From Gnetum montanum (lineage: Eukaryota > Streptophyta > Gnetopsida > Gnetales > Gnetaceae), in the NCBI GenBank assembly GCA_015680685.1, contig MNCI01006916.1, forward strand, positions 96,195-160,194: 64,000 nt of DNA, in the 5' to 3' direction. The position numbers and the translations under genes were made by a program. Below are positions 11,116 to 24,079 of this stretch, in pieces. The notes under the pieces are model-generated. The model was not told the origin of the DNA and did not search any database. It saw nothing but the letters and a program-made list of their open reading frames with translations. Numbering within the stretch: the stretch's first letter is position 1; the number at the start of each line of letters is the position of its first letter.

Positions 11116-11729
11116 TGGAATTTAATTTTTTTTATTCTTTTCATTATTAAAATATATAAAAACTATAAAATTATAAAATATAAAAATATCATTTCCCTAC
11201 CATGGCAACACAAGTTTCTTCACTTGTATCATATGTATTATAATATTTTCATTTATTAAATGTAATGATATACACAAGTAAAATTTGTGATTCATGTGTG
11301 CCTTGTATTTGGTGTTTATGACTTGTTCGCTATGTGTACCATTAATAAATCTCTTATGATCTTGACCAAGGGGACCTCTCTCATTGATGTTGTTACTAGG
11401 GAAGACATCTGTAAACTTCTTGTTTTACTTATAGATTCACAATTTTTCTTTTTCTTAGTTGTTCATTTTGTAGAAAATAAAAGATTAAAGCATTCATGCC
11501 TAAATTTAATAATAAAAATTGATTGAAGTAGAAGCCTCACTTGGTGCAAATTACTTTTAAAAACATGGTGAATGTAGCAACACCTCCTATTGTGGTGAAA
11601 TTTCATTGACACAAACTAGGATGACAATGAGATGCATATGAAAGATTCTGCAAAAAACCTAGGGAAGATGCACTTGCTATCTTTGAGGAGGCTTTGTCCA
11701 ATTAAGGCTTCATCAAGCATTTATGAGAT

Positions 11730-12574
11730 TACTGATAAATGTTATTTTATATGGACTACAATATCACAACTCTACCTACATCATCATTGATATGATGTAT
11801 TAAAAACTATACAACCATATAAATACAAATACTTGGTCACACCAACAACAAGTAATTTCATAACAATCCTAGGAAAACTCTTGCAGTTTGTTTTTGTAGT
11901 TTACACTTAGCAATAGTATGAATGTCCATAATGTGATATTAAACAATTGAATGAAATCTTTATTCGAGTGGGTTGTACTTGGGCATAGTTCATGAACAAA
12001 AATAAAGATCGTGATGATTTTTCACCATTGTAGCATCTACTTAGTTCATTTATTTTACTTAGCTAGTTTCTTACTTAGTTTAATTTTCATGTTTACTTTA
12101 GCTTAGCTCTTTACATTTCCAAAGTACTTTACTTTTCATGTTGAATAAGTATGACTAGTTTTGGGCACATAAGTATAATTGTTTGGTAATCCTAGTAGTG
12201 TTATTGCTTGGTTCACCTAGTAGCATAACAATTTGGTAACCTAGTGATGGTTACATAAGCCCAAGACATGTACAAAATGCCAAGAATGGCTGCCCATTGC
12301 CTAGGCTAGAATAGTTTTCTTAATGGCACTACACTTATGTTTAGATCATATTACTCTATCTTTACCATGTTTTTACTTAGGAAAAAATGGAGCCCACAAC
12401 ATCAATATATCATATACCTTACCTAGAGTTAAACCATACACTTGAACTTCACTAACTCAAACTGACTATCAAATCTTAGCATACTTACATTGTCCATCCA
12501 TGGAATACAATCTCATTGCATGCATGCACTTGTGACTTGTATGGTGGAGTGTTGGGATACCCTACTGCTCATCA
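11730..12574 (+). repeat. Diverged LTR, probably solo or a 3' LTR
   Basis: It ends GGGATACCCTACTGCTCATCA. Inside are the element-group landmarks: a TATAAATA box near 11813, an AATAAAGATC signal near 12000, and the repeated GGTAATCCTAGTAG/GGTAACCTAGTGATGG core. The start is not clear; 11730 is a guess. No primer site follows the end. Confidence 0.55.
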
Positions 12575-15500
12575 AGTACAAACCCATGTCATCCCAATAA
12601 TCAAAGTATGTTACTCATGAGAAGTAAGAGCTTCATGATATAATTGTCTTCTTTCATGGCTCTAGATAGGATACTGCTTACATTTATCCTATGTAACATT
12701 CCAAAACTTAGTAGGTATAATAAAAGTGAGAAAAAAATTAAATAACAACAAGAAATGACCATGATAACATAAATTATTTGGAAGTCATAACTATGATTGA
12801 AATAGCATTCAAATCCACAAAAAAATTAATATTTCACCAATAGGTATTATTATGTACAAGAAATTCCAACATCAACTAAAGTTCACAAAAGGTGGAAAGG
12901 ATGTCAAATCATTCCTATAAAATTATTCTTTTTAACCTTACAAGAACACCTCCATGAATTAGATTGTAAGTGCTTAACTCAAGGCCATAAATGATCTTTA
13001 GATTGACATAATCCTCAATAAGTCAACAATCATGATATGAAGTAGCATAAAGTTCTAATTAAATATGGATTTATCCTTCAATCCATAAACTAGGAATGAT
13101 AGGGAAATCGATGAGAAATAATAACTTTGAGTAATCAAATTTATGATGTCTAAATAGTGCATATATGAACTAAGTATAAAAATGGACTATGAATGATGTA
13201 AAATAAAATCTAAGTGTGGGAATTATGTTTATGATGACTTAGAGTAAAATTTTAAAAAACATGAGGGGATAGATATGGAGAAAAGGATTTAATATTTCAT
13301 TCCAAATAATTAACATGCTTTATTGATAAAAAATGAAAAATATATGCAAGATATAATTGACAATAAATGCTTAATTTATGAGCAAAGTATGAGTTTGTAC
13401 AATAGAATCGAATCTTTAGAAGGTGTGGATATGAGTAGGAAAGCTATAGACATTGTATGAAATCAATTTGAAGTCAAAACAAGGTTTGTCTAGTGAAGTC
13501 TTTGGAAAGTGATGATAGAGTTGAAAAAATTTAACTGTAGGGTAGGCATTGCAAAAAATACCTAAGTGACACTAGTATTAAAGTTGACATTGGCATCAAT
13601 TTTGTCTTACTTATTGTTAGGGATTTAGATGTTGAATTGAGCTCATAGATTACCAGGAGGAGTTGGGATGGTCGTAAAACATGCAAACGATGCTCTATAT
13701 CTCAAGAAATTAGCTATAAATTTGGATTTTAATCTAGTATTTATAAGCCTAGAGCTTTTAAATTATACCATAAAGCTAAGTAAATTCAACTAAAGTTCAT
13801 TTTCGAAAACTTGAATTTCAAAAAGCTAGGCAATGTGAGTGCTAATGAGTTAGCGTTAGCGTCACCACTTAGAGTTAGAAAATTTTCAACATTTTTTTAG
13901 CTACCATTCCATGATTGAGAGACTAATTTTAGTGTCAAAACTAACATTAAATTGTATCATGATGATGCTTATAAGATGCCAAGAACTACATGAAATTTAA
14001 GAAAAATGTCAAATGTTGAACTTGATCACCTTGCTTGTTGCTACTACTTCCTAGATGATGCTAAGGCTAATGTCAACATCACCTAGCAACGCTTACTTCT
14101 AAATGGTGTCCTAAGCTTCCAAACTTGCTAAATTCATCCTTTGACATTACTAGGATGATGTCAATTGATCACTAGAGATTCCATGAGATCAAAACTTAGA
14201 TTAAGCTATTAGTTTCTTACATGGGAATAAGTGAGCATTAGCAATCCAAACTTAGAAAACTTTTGTCTTCATGGTCTTGGGAGAACTTGTCAAATATGCC
14301 AAAAATTGATGTCTAGCATAGTATGGTTGATGTAAACTAGTCTTTTGGGATCTTATGAAGTTGAAACTAAGGCTGAGGAGTAAGTTTGGTGTTGGTGATG
14401 TGGGGGATGTGCTCTAGGAGTGATGTTGATGTTGATGCTAGCATTAGTGTCACCTATTAAGACTTAGAATTTTCATCTCTTGAATTTTTTTCGATCACTG
14501 AAACTAATATTCATATGATAGTTTATGACTAAGAGTGGTCTCCAAAGATCTTTAGGAGTTATAAATATGCCTTTTGATAGTTTTGGGTGGTTTTTGATGC
14601 TCAAACTTGAATGAGATAATGTTAAAGTTACACTTATGTTAGTCACTAGCAAGGTGAAAAAGTTGGTACAATAGTACTCCAATTTATGGATGCTTCTAAG
14701 ATATTGTAAAAGAATCCATCAAGAAGAAGAAGATGTTGATTGATGATGAACCAATGAAAAGAAAAGTAGAAATAAAGAAGCGAGACAAGGGGGAGAATTT
14801 TAGGATGTTGATGATATACTAATCATGAGAATGATGCTATACCATAGAAATGGGTACATGACAAGATCATATATTAAAAAATGATTTAAGGGATTTCATT
14901 GATGACATTCACACCTTGTCTCATTCAAACTCACAATGCATCCTTATTGAAATAGAATGGAATTGCTCAATTCTTATTGATGTATTAATGAAAGGAAGGG
15001 ATATTGATAGAAAGAGGATAGACGAAGAATGAAAAAATAAGAGGAAAAAGAGATGAAATATATAATAATTAAATCCAAAAAGAAATAAAGAAAGGAAAAA
15101 ATAGGGAACATCTTCTATACGTCAAGTTAAGGTGTTGTGCCACAGAAGGGGAACATAAATAGATTCCACACTCTAATGATATAAATGTTGATGACTAATA
15201 AATTCTCTCCCTATCCCACTCAAACCCACACATATTCTCACATGAAATAAAAATGGAAAAACACTCATGGATCTTTGCATGAGAAAAATTACTAATAAAT
15301 ATGCTTACCATAGTATGTTGATATGAACAAATATTAGTAGAATAAGACTAGCAAAGATTGGAAAAAATAGAGAAAACATACATAGGAATAGCAAAGGGAA
15401 ATAAAAATATGCAATAAAACATAGATAAGAGGAGAAAGTGTTAGAGAAAACCTAATGATTCTTGATTCTTTTTTTTTTTTTTTGAAGTATCGTATGTAGT

Positions 15501-16244
15501 GCTACTTGATGTAGGCTTGATTGATAGGATATGGATGTTGATTCCCATTTGAGTTTAATAGATAATACACTCAATTACCAAGATTTTTGGCAATGATGAA
15601 GGATTCATCCCCAAGATGAAGTGGGACATGGCTATTACATAATGAAGGATAATATTCTTGTAGATAACAATATACCCCTAGGTAGAATGCCCCTAGTTGG
15701 GCATAAATGAAGAATCAAGAATAATGATGATTAGGCTGATAATGGCTTGAAGATAAGTAGGATGATGATGTTTAGGTTCAAAGGTGATTAAGGGATGAAT
15801 TGCTCATGGGAATTGGGAAATAGTTATGAATGAATGATGTAGAGAAAGAGGAAGGGGAGATGGGAACCATAGGAACTAAAGAGGTTGTACTTGTAGGGAA
15901 AAGATAAAGAAAAATTAATGATAGAATGTTGACTATGTTTTTGGTCATTATGTCTTTAGTAGATGATATGTTTGTGTTTGAGATGCGTTTGTATGAATGT
16001 TTTTGAGATTGAGGACTATGGTACAAGAAACTTTGCTAAAATGATGAATGATTTTATTAGTGGATTTTTTTATATATATTTATGTTTTTATGAATTTTTA
16101 TTTCCATAGATAAGGCATAAAATGGGGAAAAAAAGTACTACTCAAAACTATATTTAAATATTAAAGCTAGCAACAAAAGCATAAATTAATGGAAAATTAA
16201 CATGAGATGAAATAGTGTAAAGTAAATAAAATGAACAAACATAG
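12575..16244. other. No gene seen; degenerate AT-rich repeats
   Basis: Only short chance ORFs occur. Around 13847-13895 and 14421-14478 a segment with TTAGCGTTAGCGTCACC or CTAGCATTAGTGTCACC followed by CTTAGA...AATTTTCA is repeated, and 14050-14090 has a weaker relative. A 15-T run lies at 15469-15483. Confidence 0.45.
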
Positions 16245-18130
16245 CTAAATAATATAAGGATAATAATAGATTAAAGACATGAAGATAACACGATAAAGGA
16301 AATACAATTCACAAGTAGAGGACATATTAGCAATAGTTTTCTTAGCTTGGGCACAAATTAGACCCCTGGCACTTTTAATAGATTCTACAATGTCTAGTTC
16401 ACCAAAGCCTAGATTTATGAATTCATATAAATTAGATAACCATAGGATGTTAATGTTTGACCCATTGGTTTCTTCTAGCAATGATGCTTAACCCATAGTA
16501 ATGGGTTTGAAGCCTAGTGTATTTTCTTCTAGTAAATTTAGGTAAGATATAACATAAACTTCAAGATTGATGTGAATGATTACTTTCCTACCCTTGCATG
16601 AAAAGTGTCTCCTTGTATATAAGTGAGGAAACTTCATAATGATAAGTTAACTAGGGCCTACCTAGGATAGTGTTAATGTCTAATGAGTCTCTAATTACTA
16701 AAAAAACAACTTCTAAAGTAATATAATTTCCTATTGAGAAAAGTAACTTAATCAAGACTATGATATCTACTCTAGCTTTACTAAACAAAATTAAAATATA
16801 TTTGAAGTTAAATTCATGACTTGTTTTTCAAGGTAGAGATGATGATTATAGCCTATAAAATTATGTTGGATCTAGCATCATCATCTATGTGTACTAGATA
16901 GAGGTAGTATCACATTATCTCTGATCTGTATAGTGATATCAATGGAAAGCTCACATAGGACACTCATGATAGGATGGGTTTTGATGCTCTTCTCTTTAAA
17001 TACTAAGCAATTCATCTCATATCATGAAGCATTGAGAACCAATGAGGTTACTTAGGGCATGGGGCTAGATGTTTGTTAAAATGATGATGAAATCTAGGAT
17101 ATCAACTAATTCCAAATGATGTTCCTTGGAGGTGCAAATGAGATAAAAGAGAGAGAGATTCATTCCCTTTGATTTCATTGCTGCTGTGATTTGAGGTTAA
17201 TCTTTGCTTTTATGGGTTACATCCTTGATGGTTAGTGCTAGAGGACTAGTTAATAATGGAGTAGTTGAAGTAGCTATTGGAGTAGGCATAGGTGTGTTTT
17301 AAGGCTCCTAGAATGCCACCTTCTGCTTCCATTATAGGAAAGATTACTTGTTGGCTTGATCATTCCTTTTTTTCTTGTTAGGCATTGCCTCCTTTTTCAC
17401 TCTAGTTTGGATACAAATTATAGGTATGACAATTCCATTGAGGTGGATGAGAAAAAGGGGTGTGATGGAGAAGGCATTACATAAGGGAAAAATCAACTAG
17501 GGAAGATGAAGTAGGCAAAGGAAACCTACTCCTTGGTGGTGATAAAGGATTGGAATTTGTGAAGTTTTGAGGGGTAGAAGTGTCATAGTATGGTATGAGA
17601 TATATGATAAATGAAGATCTTTGTACCTTTTTGGATAGCTAGAATAGAGAAATTATTTTCAAAGAGATTGATGATAAAAGATTTATGAGGTTTAGGAGGA
17701 TTAGTTTGAGGATACTTGAGGATTAGTTTAAGTGGAACCCATCTTGATAATAAACAAGGTTTTGTGATGATTATCATTGAATTCAAGATACAATGCAAAT
17801 ACTTTCATTGAATGAAAATTAAAAGGAACTTGAATTTTGAAAGATTTGCATATCTTGATTTTTAGGTTGAACTAGTGTGTTGAAGACTATTCCATCTTTT
17901 TTTATAAGAGCATGAATGTCATCTTTGAATATGTTATAGTCATTAGTGTCATGACTTGTAGCTCCATGGTAATAGAAAAATTTGTTAGGATCATACGACC
18001 TTGGAACAACTGAATCTCCTTTCATACATTAAGAAAGATTTGTAGCTAGAAACTACAAGCATCTAAATCTAGCCCATGATTGCTTTGAGACCTATTTTAG
18101 AGTTATTTGCCCATCTCTTAGCACAAAATT
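16245..18130 (-). pseudogene. Remnant of a second gypsy type (gag knuckle and possible protease), minus strand
   Basis: The open piece 18025-17819 reads FFYYHGATSHDTNDYN followed by IFKDDIHALIKKDG. This is the layout of the Tat-type gag C-terminal zinc knuckle (C-x2-H/C ... GH-T--C--LK--I--LI), with the cysteines replaced by Y or F. Further down the strand, near 16890-16860, a VHIDDDARSNII stretch resembles a worn protease active-site block. Stops are frequent. The remnant stops at A3's left edge (18200), so A3 probably landed in or beside it. The rest of pol is not recognisable. The knuckle is fairly convincing; the protease is a guess. Confidence 0.45.
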
Positions 18131-18195
18131 TTAAAAGCCTATTGATAAGACTCTTAATTTAAAAGATTTCAGTAATAGGTTTGATTTTGGTGGAC

Positions 18196-18200
18196 AATGT
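18196..18200. repeat. Target site duplication of A3, left copy
   Basis: AATGT, identical to 31341-31345. Confidence 0.85.
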
Positions 18201-18300
18201 TGATGAAGTGTCATGGTTGGTTGCATTGATAGGATGCCATTGACATGATCCCTTCGATGTAGGACCCATTGACATGTACCCATTAACAGGGCTCCTTATT
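18201..18300 (+). repeat. TTGACA/TGTCAA-type box array at U3 start of A3
   Basis: CATTGATAGG, CATTGACATG, TTCGATGTAGG and CATTGACATG-like boxes alternate over about 80 bp. The 3' copy (30466-30575) has GTTGACG, GTCGTCAACA, TGTCAACA and CATTGACATG. The position equals that of the GATATC arrays in A1, A2, A4 and A5. Confidence 0.55.
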
Positions 18301-19083
18301 TCACCTATAAATATGCACTCACCAATCATATTTATAGCAATAAGTCTCATAGTTATAGTGAAGCTCTAGCACTTTTTCCACTTGAAAGTTAGAATATTAT
18401 CTAGGTGCCTACAGTAGGAGTTAAAGAGTGTACAAATCTTTTTTAAGCATTGTTGTACCTTAGCATTGTAGTGTGTGCAACAATAAAGATGAGGTTTCTG
18501 ATAAACCTTATAGCACTTTGAAATAGATTAATTATTTCTTTTATGCATTTAATATTTTAAGCAATTTTCTTTAATGCTTTAAGTAATTAAAGTAATTAAA
18601 TTAAGCTAAGTTAAGCTACATTAAGGTGGATTAAATAGCAATTAATTAAGCACATAAGTATGACCACTTCGAGCATACGCTTGGCACCTGGTAATCCCAG
18701 TAATGCTTAATGTTTGGTAACCAGTAGCATTAAACATGTTTAAGATGTGTATGCCAAGTGGGAATGCATGCTTATGTTAGGATTAGTTAAATGTTATTTG
18801 GTTAGAGTAAATTAGCAATTAAATATATAATTCTTTATTCTTTATTCTTAGGCAACTTACAACATAAAACATATAAATGATACAAATCATATGCCTCAGT
18901 TGCACTTAACCATACCTTTACATTTCACAAATGTAATTGGGAAGATAATGATTGTAATGGTTAGTTTCACCTCCTAGAGACTAGTGTACTTAGAAGGCTA
19001 TAAGTACATGGCATTCAACTAGATCATGCATAAACGCTTAGTGATTCGTATGATAGGATGTAGGGTCTACTTGTTGCTCATCA
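18201..19083 (+). repeat. 5' LTR of A3 (883 bp)
   Basis: It starts TGATGAAGTGTCATGG and ends TGCTCATCA. It shares with the 3' LTR a CTATAAATATGCACTCACC promoter-like block (near 18304) and an AATAAAGATGAG signal (near 18483). Confidence 0.92.
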
Positions 19084-19084
19084 T

Positions 19085-19102
19085 TGGTGTTATTATTGAG
19101 GA
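19085..19102 (+). other. Degenerate primer binding site of A3
   Basis: TGGTGTTATTATTGAGGA starts one base after the LTR end, at the same offset as in A1. It looks like a decayed tRNA-Asp site, with several transition changes. Confidence 0.6.
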
Positions 19103-19241
19103 CTTGTAGTTTGATACATGTGCTATCTAGGAATTAGTGAAAATTATTTAAAATTTTTGGAACAAACCATAAAGTCACAATCATTTGAATAATCATAATT
19201 ATTATACTTAAAGCACACTATTATTTTTCTTCTAAGTGAAA

Positions 19242-21480
19242 ATGTCTTCTTCTCATAGGCATGACAAATTGAAACCACTAATGCCCCAAGAATTCAAAGT
19301 GGTGTATACTCATCCAGAAGAGTTTGTGCCTAATTTCACCTTCATCTTGCATTAGGATGAATAATTATAGTGGAGAGACATGGAGGGTAACTTTGTATTA
19401 CCACCCAGCCAATCTATTCTTAGGATGCTACTTTAAACTCTTAAGAGGTTGGGTATATAAGATCTTCATGAAGAGTATGTTGTGCAAGACCATAACTATT
19501 GGAACTACCATCCCACTAAAACACAACACAAAAGAGATTGGCATCAAGAGAAGCATCATGAAGCTACAAAGGGGAAATAGTTCACTAACTCCTTATTCCT
19601 ACTGAACCAAAAAGATAGTGAGGATTTGCCCTTTGGGACCTATCAACATGAAGATTCTCCACCCCTTCACTTCAATGAAGGGGCTTGAACCCAAACTTAC
19701 AGTTCACTATCAACAACCTTGGTTCAAGCAAAAGTTGGAGTCAAGGCTAGGACTTGGACAAGCATCATGATGACAATAAACTTGATGATCATGATCGTGA
19801 TAAGCGAAGATGAGGTGGCAGACACCATGGTGGTGGAAATCCTTCTTCTTCACTATCTTCATCTACATCTTCTTCTTCTATCTTTGAATCTAATTGAAAC
19901 TGTAAGGAACAAAACCATGATGGAGGTAAACGGTAGGACAATAATGATCATAGGCCCCACCATGAATGAAGGAGTAGCAAAGGACATCATAGGTTTCATC
20001 AAAATCATGATGATGATGAGCCTTTACTTGCAACTTGAAGCATGTGGAACATGGCAGAGGTTGTCAGAATTCCAAGTAGGCATGTGAAAGATAGCAAAAT
20101 CAAGAGATTAGATATGAAGAATATCCCGAGATTTGAGGGGGAATATAATTCAAATCCACCTATTTGTCTTTAAGCCTTTCACAATGCTTGTGCCTTGCAA
20201 AACATGAAAAATAATTGGCAAAAACTAAAGCTATTTCCTAAGACACTCACAAAAGAAGTAGAAAGTTGATACCACTCCTTAGAGCCAGAATCAATTCATA
20301 GATGTAGTACAATGCTTGAGCTATTCAATGATAAATATAATCTCTAGAGTGTTCAATTTGAGAAAGAAAATCTAAGGTTGGTGACAAGGAACACATGAAC
20401 CCTTGGATGTAGCCATGGGTAGGTATTATTCCCTTTTGCATAAATGTCCTAGCCATGATTATTCTTAATGGAAGCAGTGTTGCCACATCATATATGAGCT
20501 TCAATTAGAGACAAGGAGAACCCTTGGGGTCTATTCCCAAGAAATATTGTCAGAACATCAAGCCCATCATATCCAAAGGCTCAATACATTGCAAAAGAAG
20601 AAGGAGAGTTGAGGAAGCCAGAAAGTGCTAAAGAATATAATTGGAATTCTTCCATTAGAAAAAGGGAGGTCTAATTTTGTAACAATGAGGAGGAACCACT
20701 TGATGAAGTGCTGTAGCGAAAAACCTTACTAATTCAAAAAATTATTTCCAAAATTTCAACTAAAGTGGATAAAATGTGGGAATCGTTGGATGAAAAATTT
20801 CAAACTACTTAAAAAATTATAGAAGAGTCCAAAGAGCAAAGTAGTGCTCATGATTACAGGAGAAACATGCCTACCAAAGGGGTAAGCACAAAGCTACTAT
20901 AGTAGAAGAGATTGTGGAGTCAAAATTAGATGATGATGGTGGGTGTGACATCTACTAATATGAACATCCTAAGGGATGTTGCCTTGTTGTGTCACACTTG
21001 TAAGAGTTTGGGATGTATACTCTAAACCCTAGGTTGGTAAGAAGGTAAGCACCTAGAATATTACCTTATCCTCAAGGAAATCCCAGCAATTCCTCCAACA
21101 ATAAGCTTATTAGCTAAGTAGAGCTCCACCACAACCATATGATTAGTACTAGCAATGGTAGCATCCATAGTTATGGGGGATGCCACCACAAAGATAGTAG
21201 TATCCTTATAGGTAGCTAGATCTATATGGGTACTATGTTTAGTAACCCATGTCTCTGCATGACTCTTCCAGTCATGCTTCTTTCCAACATCACTACTACC
21301 CTTCAAAGTACTATAGATCTCATTTTCCATCTCCCATAGGGGAGTTCCCATATCCTTATCACCCTCCTCATTCTTTAGCACATGTCCCTCCACCCTCAAT
21401 CAAGTTACCACCTACTCCATCCATGCATGATGAGGTTCTCTCATAGCCATAGCAACGAAAGGGTACTAGGGTCATTAACT
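19242..21480 (+). pseudogene. A3 gag (degenerate)
   Basis: It starts with an ATG at 19242 giving MSSSHRHDKLKPLMPQEF, then a VVYTHPEEFVPNFTFILH block. A2 has VVYVHLDEYVPKFTFILH in the same place, which fixes the homology and the start. The capsid core follows, full of stops. The region then has the knuckle relic CDIY*YEHPKGC at about 20947-20982, where one Cys is replaced and a stop intrudes, and finally a Pro/Tyr/His-rich tail. It is non-functional. Confidence 0.7.
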
Positions 21481-21485
21481 TATAG

Positions 21486-22450
21486 TTGGTTCTTCGGTTG
21501 ATTGGTTTGGAATCCAGACAAAGGAAAAGACCATTCTTCCAAACCAATAGCCCTACAAATCCCTCACTGACTCATGCAGCTAGTCTCCCTATGTCTCCTT
21601 CATCCTCTACATCTATTTCCTTCAAGAACCCTTCAAACCAAACACCTTCCAAGATCTATATAGTCATGCTAACCCGTGTTGTATCTAATTGGATCAAGGC
21701 TAGCAACCTTCCTTGAAAAAGAGCTAATCCTGGAAGTCCCGTCATCTACTTGCAGATTGCTAGAAAAGAGCCATGCAAGGATTTTCTTGATTTAGGTTCT
21801 AATGTCAATCGGATTTCTCACAAAATGTACAAATCCTGGAACCCACCTTCTCTCAAGAAAAGCAACATTCATTTAGAATTGGTAGATTAGTCCATCACTA
21901 TTTCCTTAGGATTGGTGGATGACATTGTGACCACTATCTGTGGCTAGTCCTATCCTACCAATTTTCTAGTGATCAAGGTTGATAACTACAAGGGGGACTT
22001 CCTCATCATTATGGGAAGGGCTTGGTTGAGCACTTCTGATGCTTGAATGAACATCAGAGATCTTTCCTTGAAAATTTCCAACAAAAATGCATTTAGAAAA
22101 ATTGAGAAAAAGAGAGTTCCATGCATCTTCTATAGTGATATAGGGTGCAACTATGTGCAGAAGTTGTGGCATATCAAAAGCAAATCAATCAAAACATGTA
22201 GATAGTTTACAGATGAATCTAAAATCCAAAAGTGCTTGTATGTAGCAACTACAAAACAAGAGGATACCTAGTGGCTAACAACTGATCTTGAAAATAGCAC
22301 ACTTTGCATGGAACCAACTAAGAGCTTAACATGTGCCTATGTTAAAGGCATGGATGAACTAGAGCAAGTTCATCACTAACTCTTCAATGCTAAACCTAAT
22401 GATACTTATTGGGAGAGTTGTAAATCCCTAAAAATTTTAAAATTAAGCCC
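21486..22450 (+). pseudogene. A3 pol, protease region (degenerate)
   Basis: An open piece at 21486-21716 is homologous to the start of A1 and A2 protease (KRPFFQTNSPTNPS). The active site reads DFLDLGSNVNRI, so the central Ser/Thr of D-S/T-G is Leu, as in A2. The IIMGRAWL block survives at about 22006-22030. Several frame breaks are present. The protease cannot be active. Confidence 0.7.
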
Positions 22451-22456
22451 TTAGAG

Positions 22457-23960
22457 TTGAAAACTCTACCTGCTAGCACAGAGTATGCATTCCTCAAAAA
22501 TGACAAGCTAGTAATAATCAATGCCAACCTTACTCCTGAACAAAAAGAGAAGCTACTGAATGTGGTTAACAAATGTCTAACAACCTTTTCTTGGTCATAT
22601 CATGAACTCACTAAGATTAATCCTAGGATATGCCAACATCACATCTATAAGAATCCTTTTATCAAGCCAAAGAGGTAGTCGCAGCAATGGCTAAACCCCA
22701 AATTCAAGTAGATCATCAAAGATAAAATTGAACAACTTCTCAAGATAGGGTTCATCTATCTAATTATGGATAGTAAGTGGGTTAGTCCACTTATGATTGT
22801 GCCAAAGAAAGGTGGAAAGTAAAGGTTTTGTATTGATTTTAGACTATTGACCATGGAAACCTACAAAGATCATTTTCCATTGCCATTTGTGGACCAAGTG
22901 TTGGACACTATCTTTGGGCATTGCTATTACAAATTTCTATATGGTTATAGTGGCTATAACTAGATTTAGATTACACTAAAGGATTAGGCCAAAATAACAT
23001 TAATAGGTCCCTGAAGGACTTTTGCATATAAGAAGATGCCTTTTGGTTTGTGCAATGCCCTTGCAACATTTCAACACCTTATCTTGAGTACTTTTTTAGC
23101 AGAAGATTGGTAGCAGGGTGGAAGTCTTCATGGATGACTTCTCCACCTATGGTGCTACATTTGAGCAAGTCCTAGACCACCTTGATCAAGTGCTTAAAAG
23201 ATGCATGGAGATCAATATTTCACTTAATTGGCAAAAGAGCCATATGATGATCTAGGAGGACATTGTGCTGGGGCACAAAATCTCATGAGCAAGGATTGAG
23301 ATGGACCCTGAAAAGATTAAGGTCATCCAAGGAATAACCAACTAGCTAGAAACTAGTAAATATTTCCAATCATTCCTTGGACACACTAGCTACTACTAGC
23401 AATTCATAGAGCATTTCTTTAAGATCACAAAACTATTGGTTAAGCTAATAAAGAAAGATTCTCCATTCATATGGACCAAGTAATGCATAAAAGCATTATA
23501 GTAGCTTAAGGAGAAGCTTGTAGAAACTCCAATTCTATGAGAAGCTAATTGGTCTTGTCTATTTTACATCATGACAAACTCATCAAACTATGCCTTGAGA
23601 GCTATGCTTACATAGTTGGACAATCAAAAAGGTCCTATTATATCCACTATGCAAGCTCAAGCATTGTGGGTTCATAGCTTAACTACACCACAATGGAGAA
23701 AGAGCTAATGTTAATGGTGTATGATCTGGAGAAATTGAAGCACTATATGCTTGGATACAAAGTGTTTATGCACACTAATCACATTTTCATTCACTTCTTT
23801 ATGAACAAGCCAATGGTGAGCCCCCATGTCATACAATGGTTGGTGATCTTGTAGGAGTTCAATCTTGCAATGGTAGATTGAAAGGGGACCAAGAATGTGG
23901 TAGCTGATAACTTGTCTCGATTATGATGGAATAATAAAGAGGAGGAGAGCCTTCTCTCTG
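22457..23960 (+). pseudogene. A3 pol, RT and RNase H (degenerate)
   Basis: RT blocks are readable through stops: KKGGK, FCIDFRLL, KDHFPLPFVDQ, MPFGLCNALATFQ and VFMDDFSTYGA with the catalytic DD. The thumb has SFLGHTSYY. The RNase H catalytic block has changed to MTNSSNYALR, so the first Asp is Asn. A frame change follows. The order and spacing match A1. It is more decayed than A1 or A2, which fits an older insertion or relaxed constraint. Confidence 0.75.
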
Positions 23961-24079
23961 ATCAATTTCTTGATGAACTTCTCTTTATTTGTGTAGTAAA
24001 TGAATGAGTGCCCAATGAACCTACATGATACAATGACATCCTCACTTATCATCTTACTCAGGAGATGCAACAAGACTTG

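Larger units (their letters stand above)
9204..11730. other. No gene; AT-rich DNA with a dyad-rich repeat and short tandem repeats
   Basis: I see no credible ORF. At about 9400-9640 there are repeated CATGACT/AGTCATG dyads, also present at 46920-47290. At 10885-11115 there are about four degenerate copies of a block containing CATAAGGGATGG-like sequence. Confidence 0.5.
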
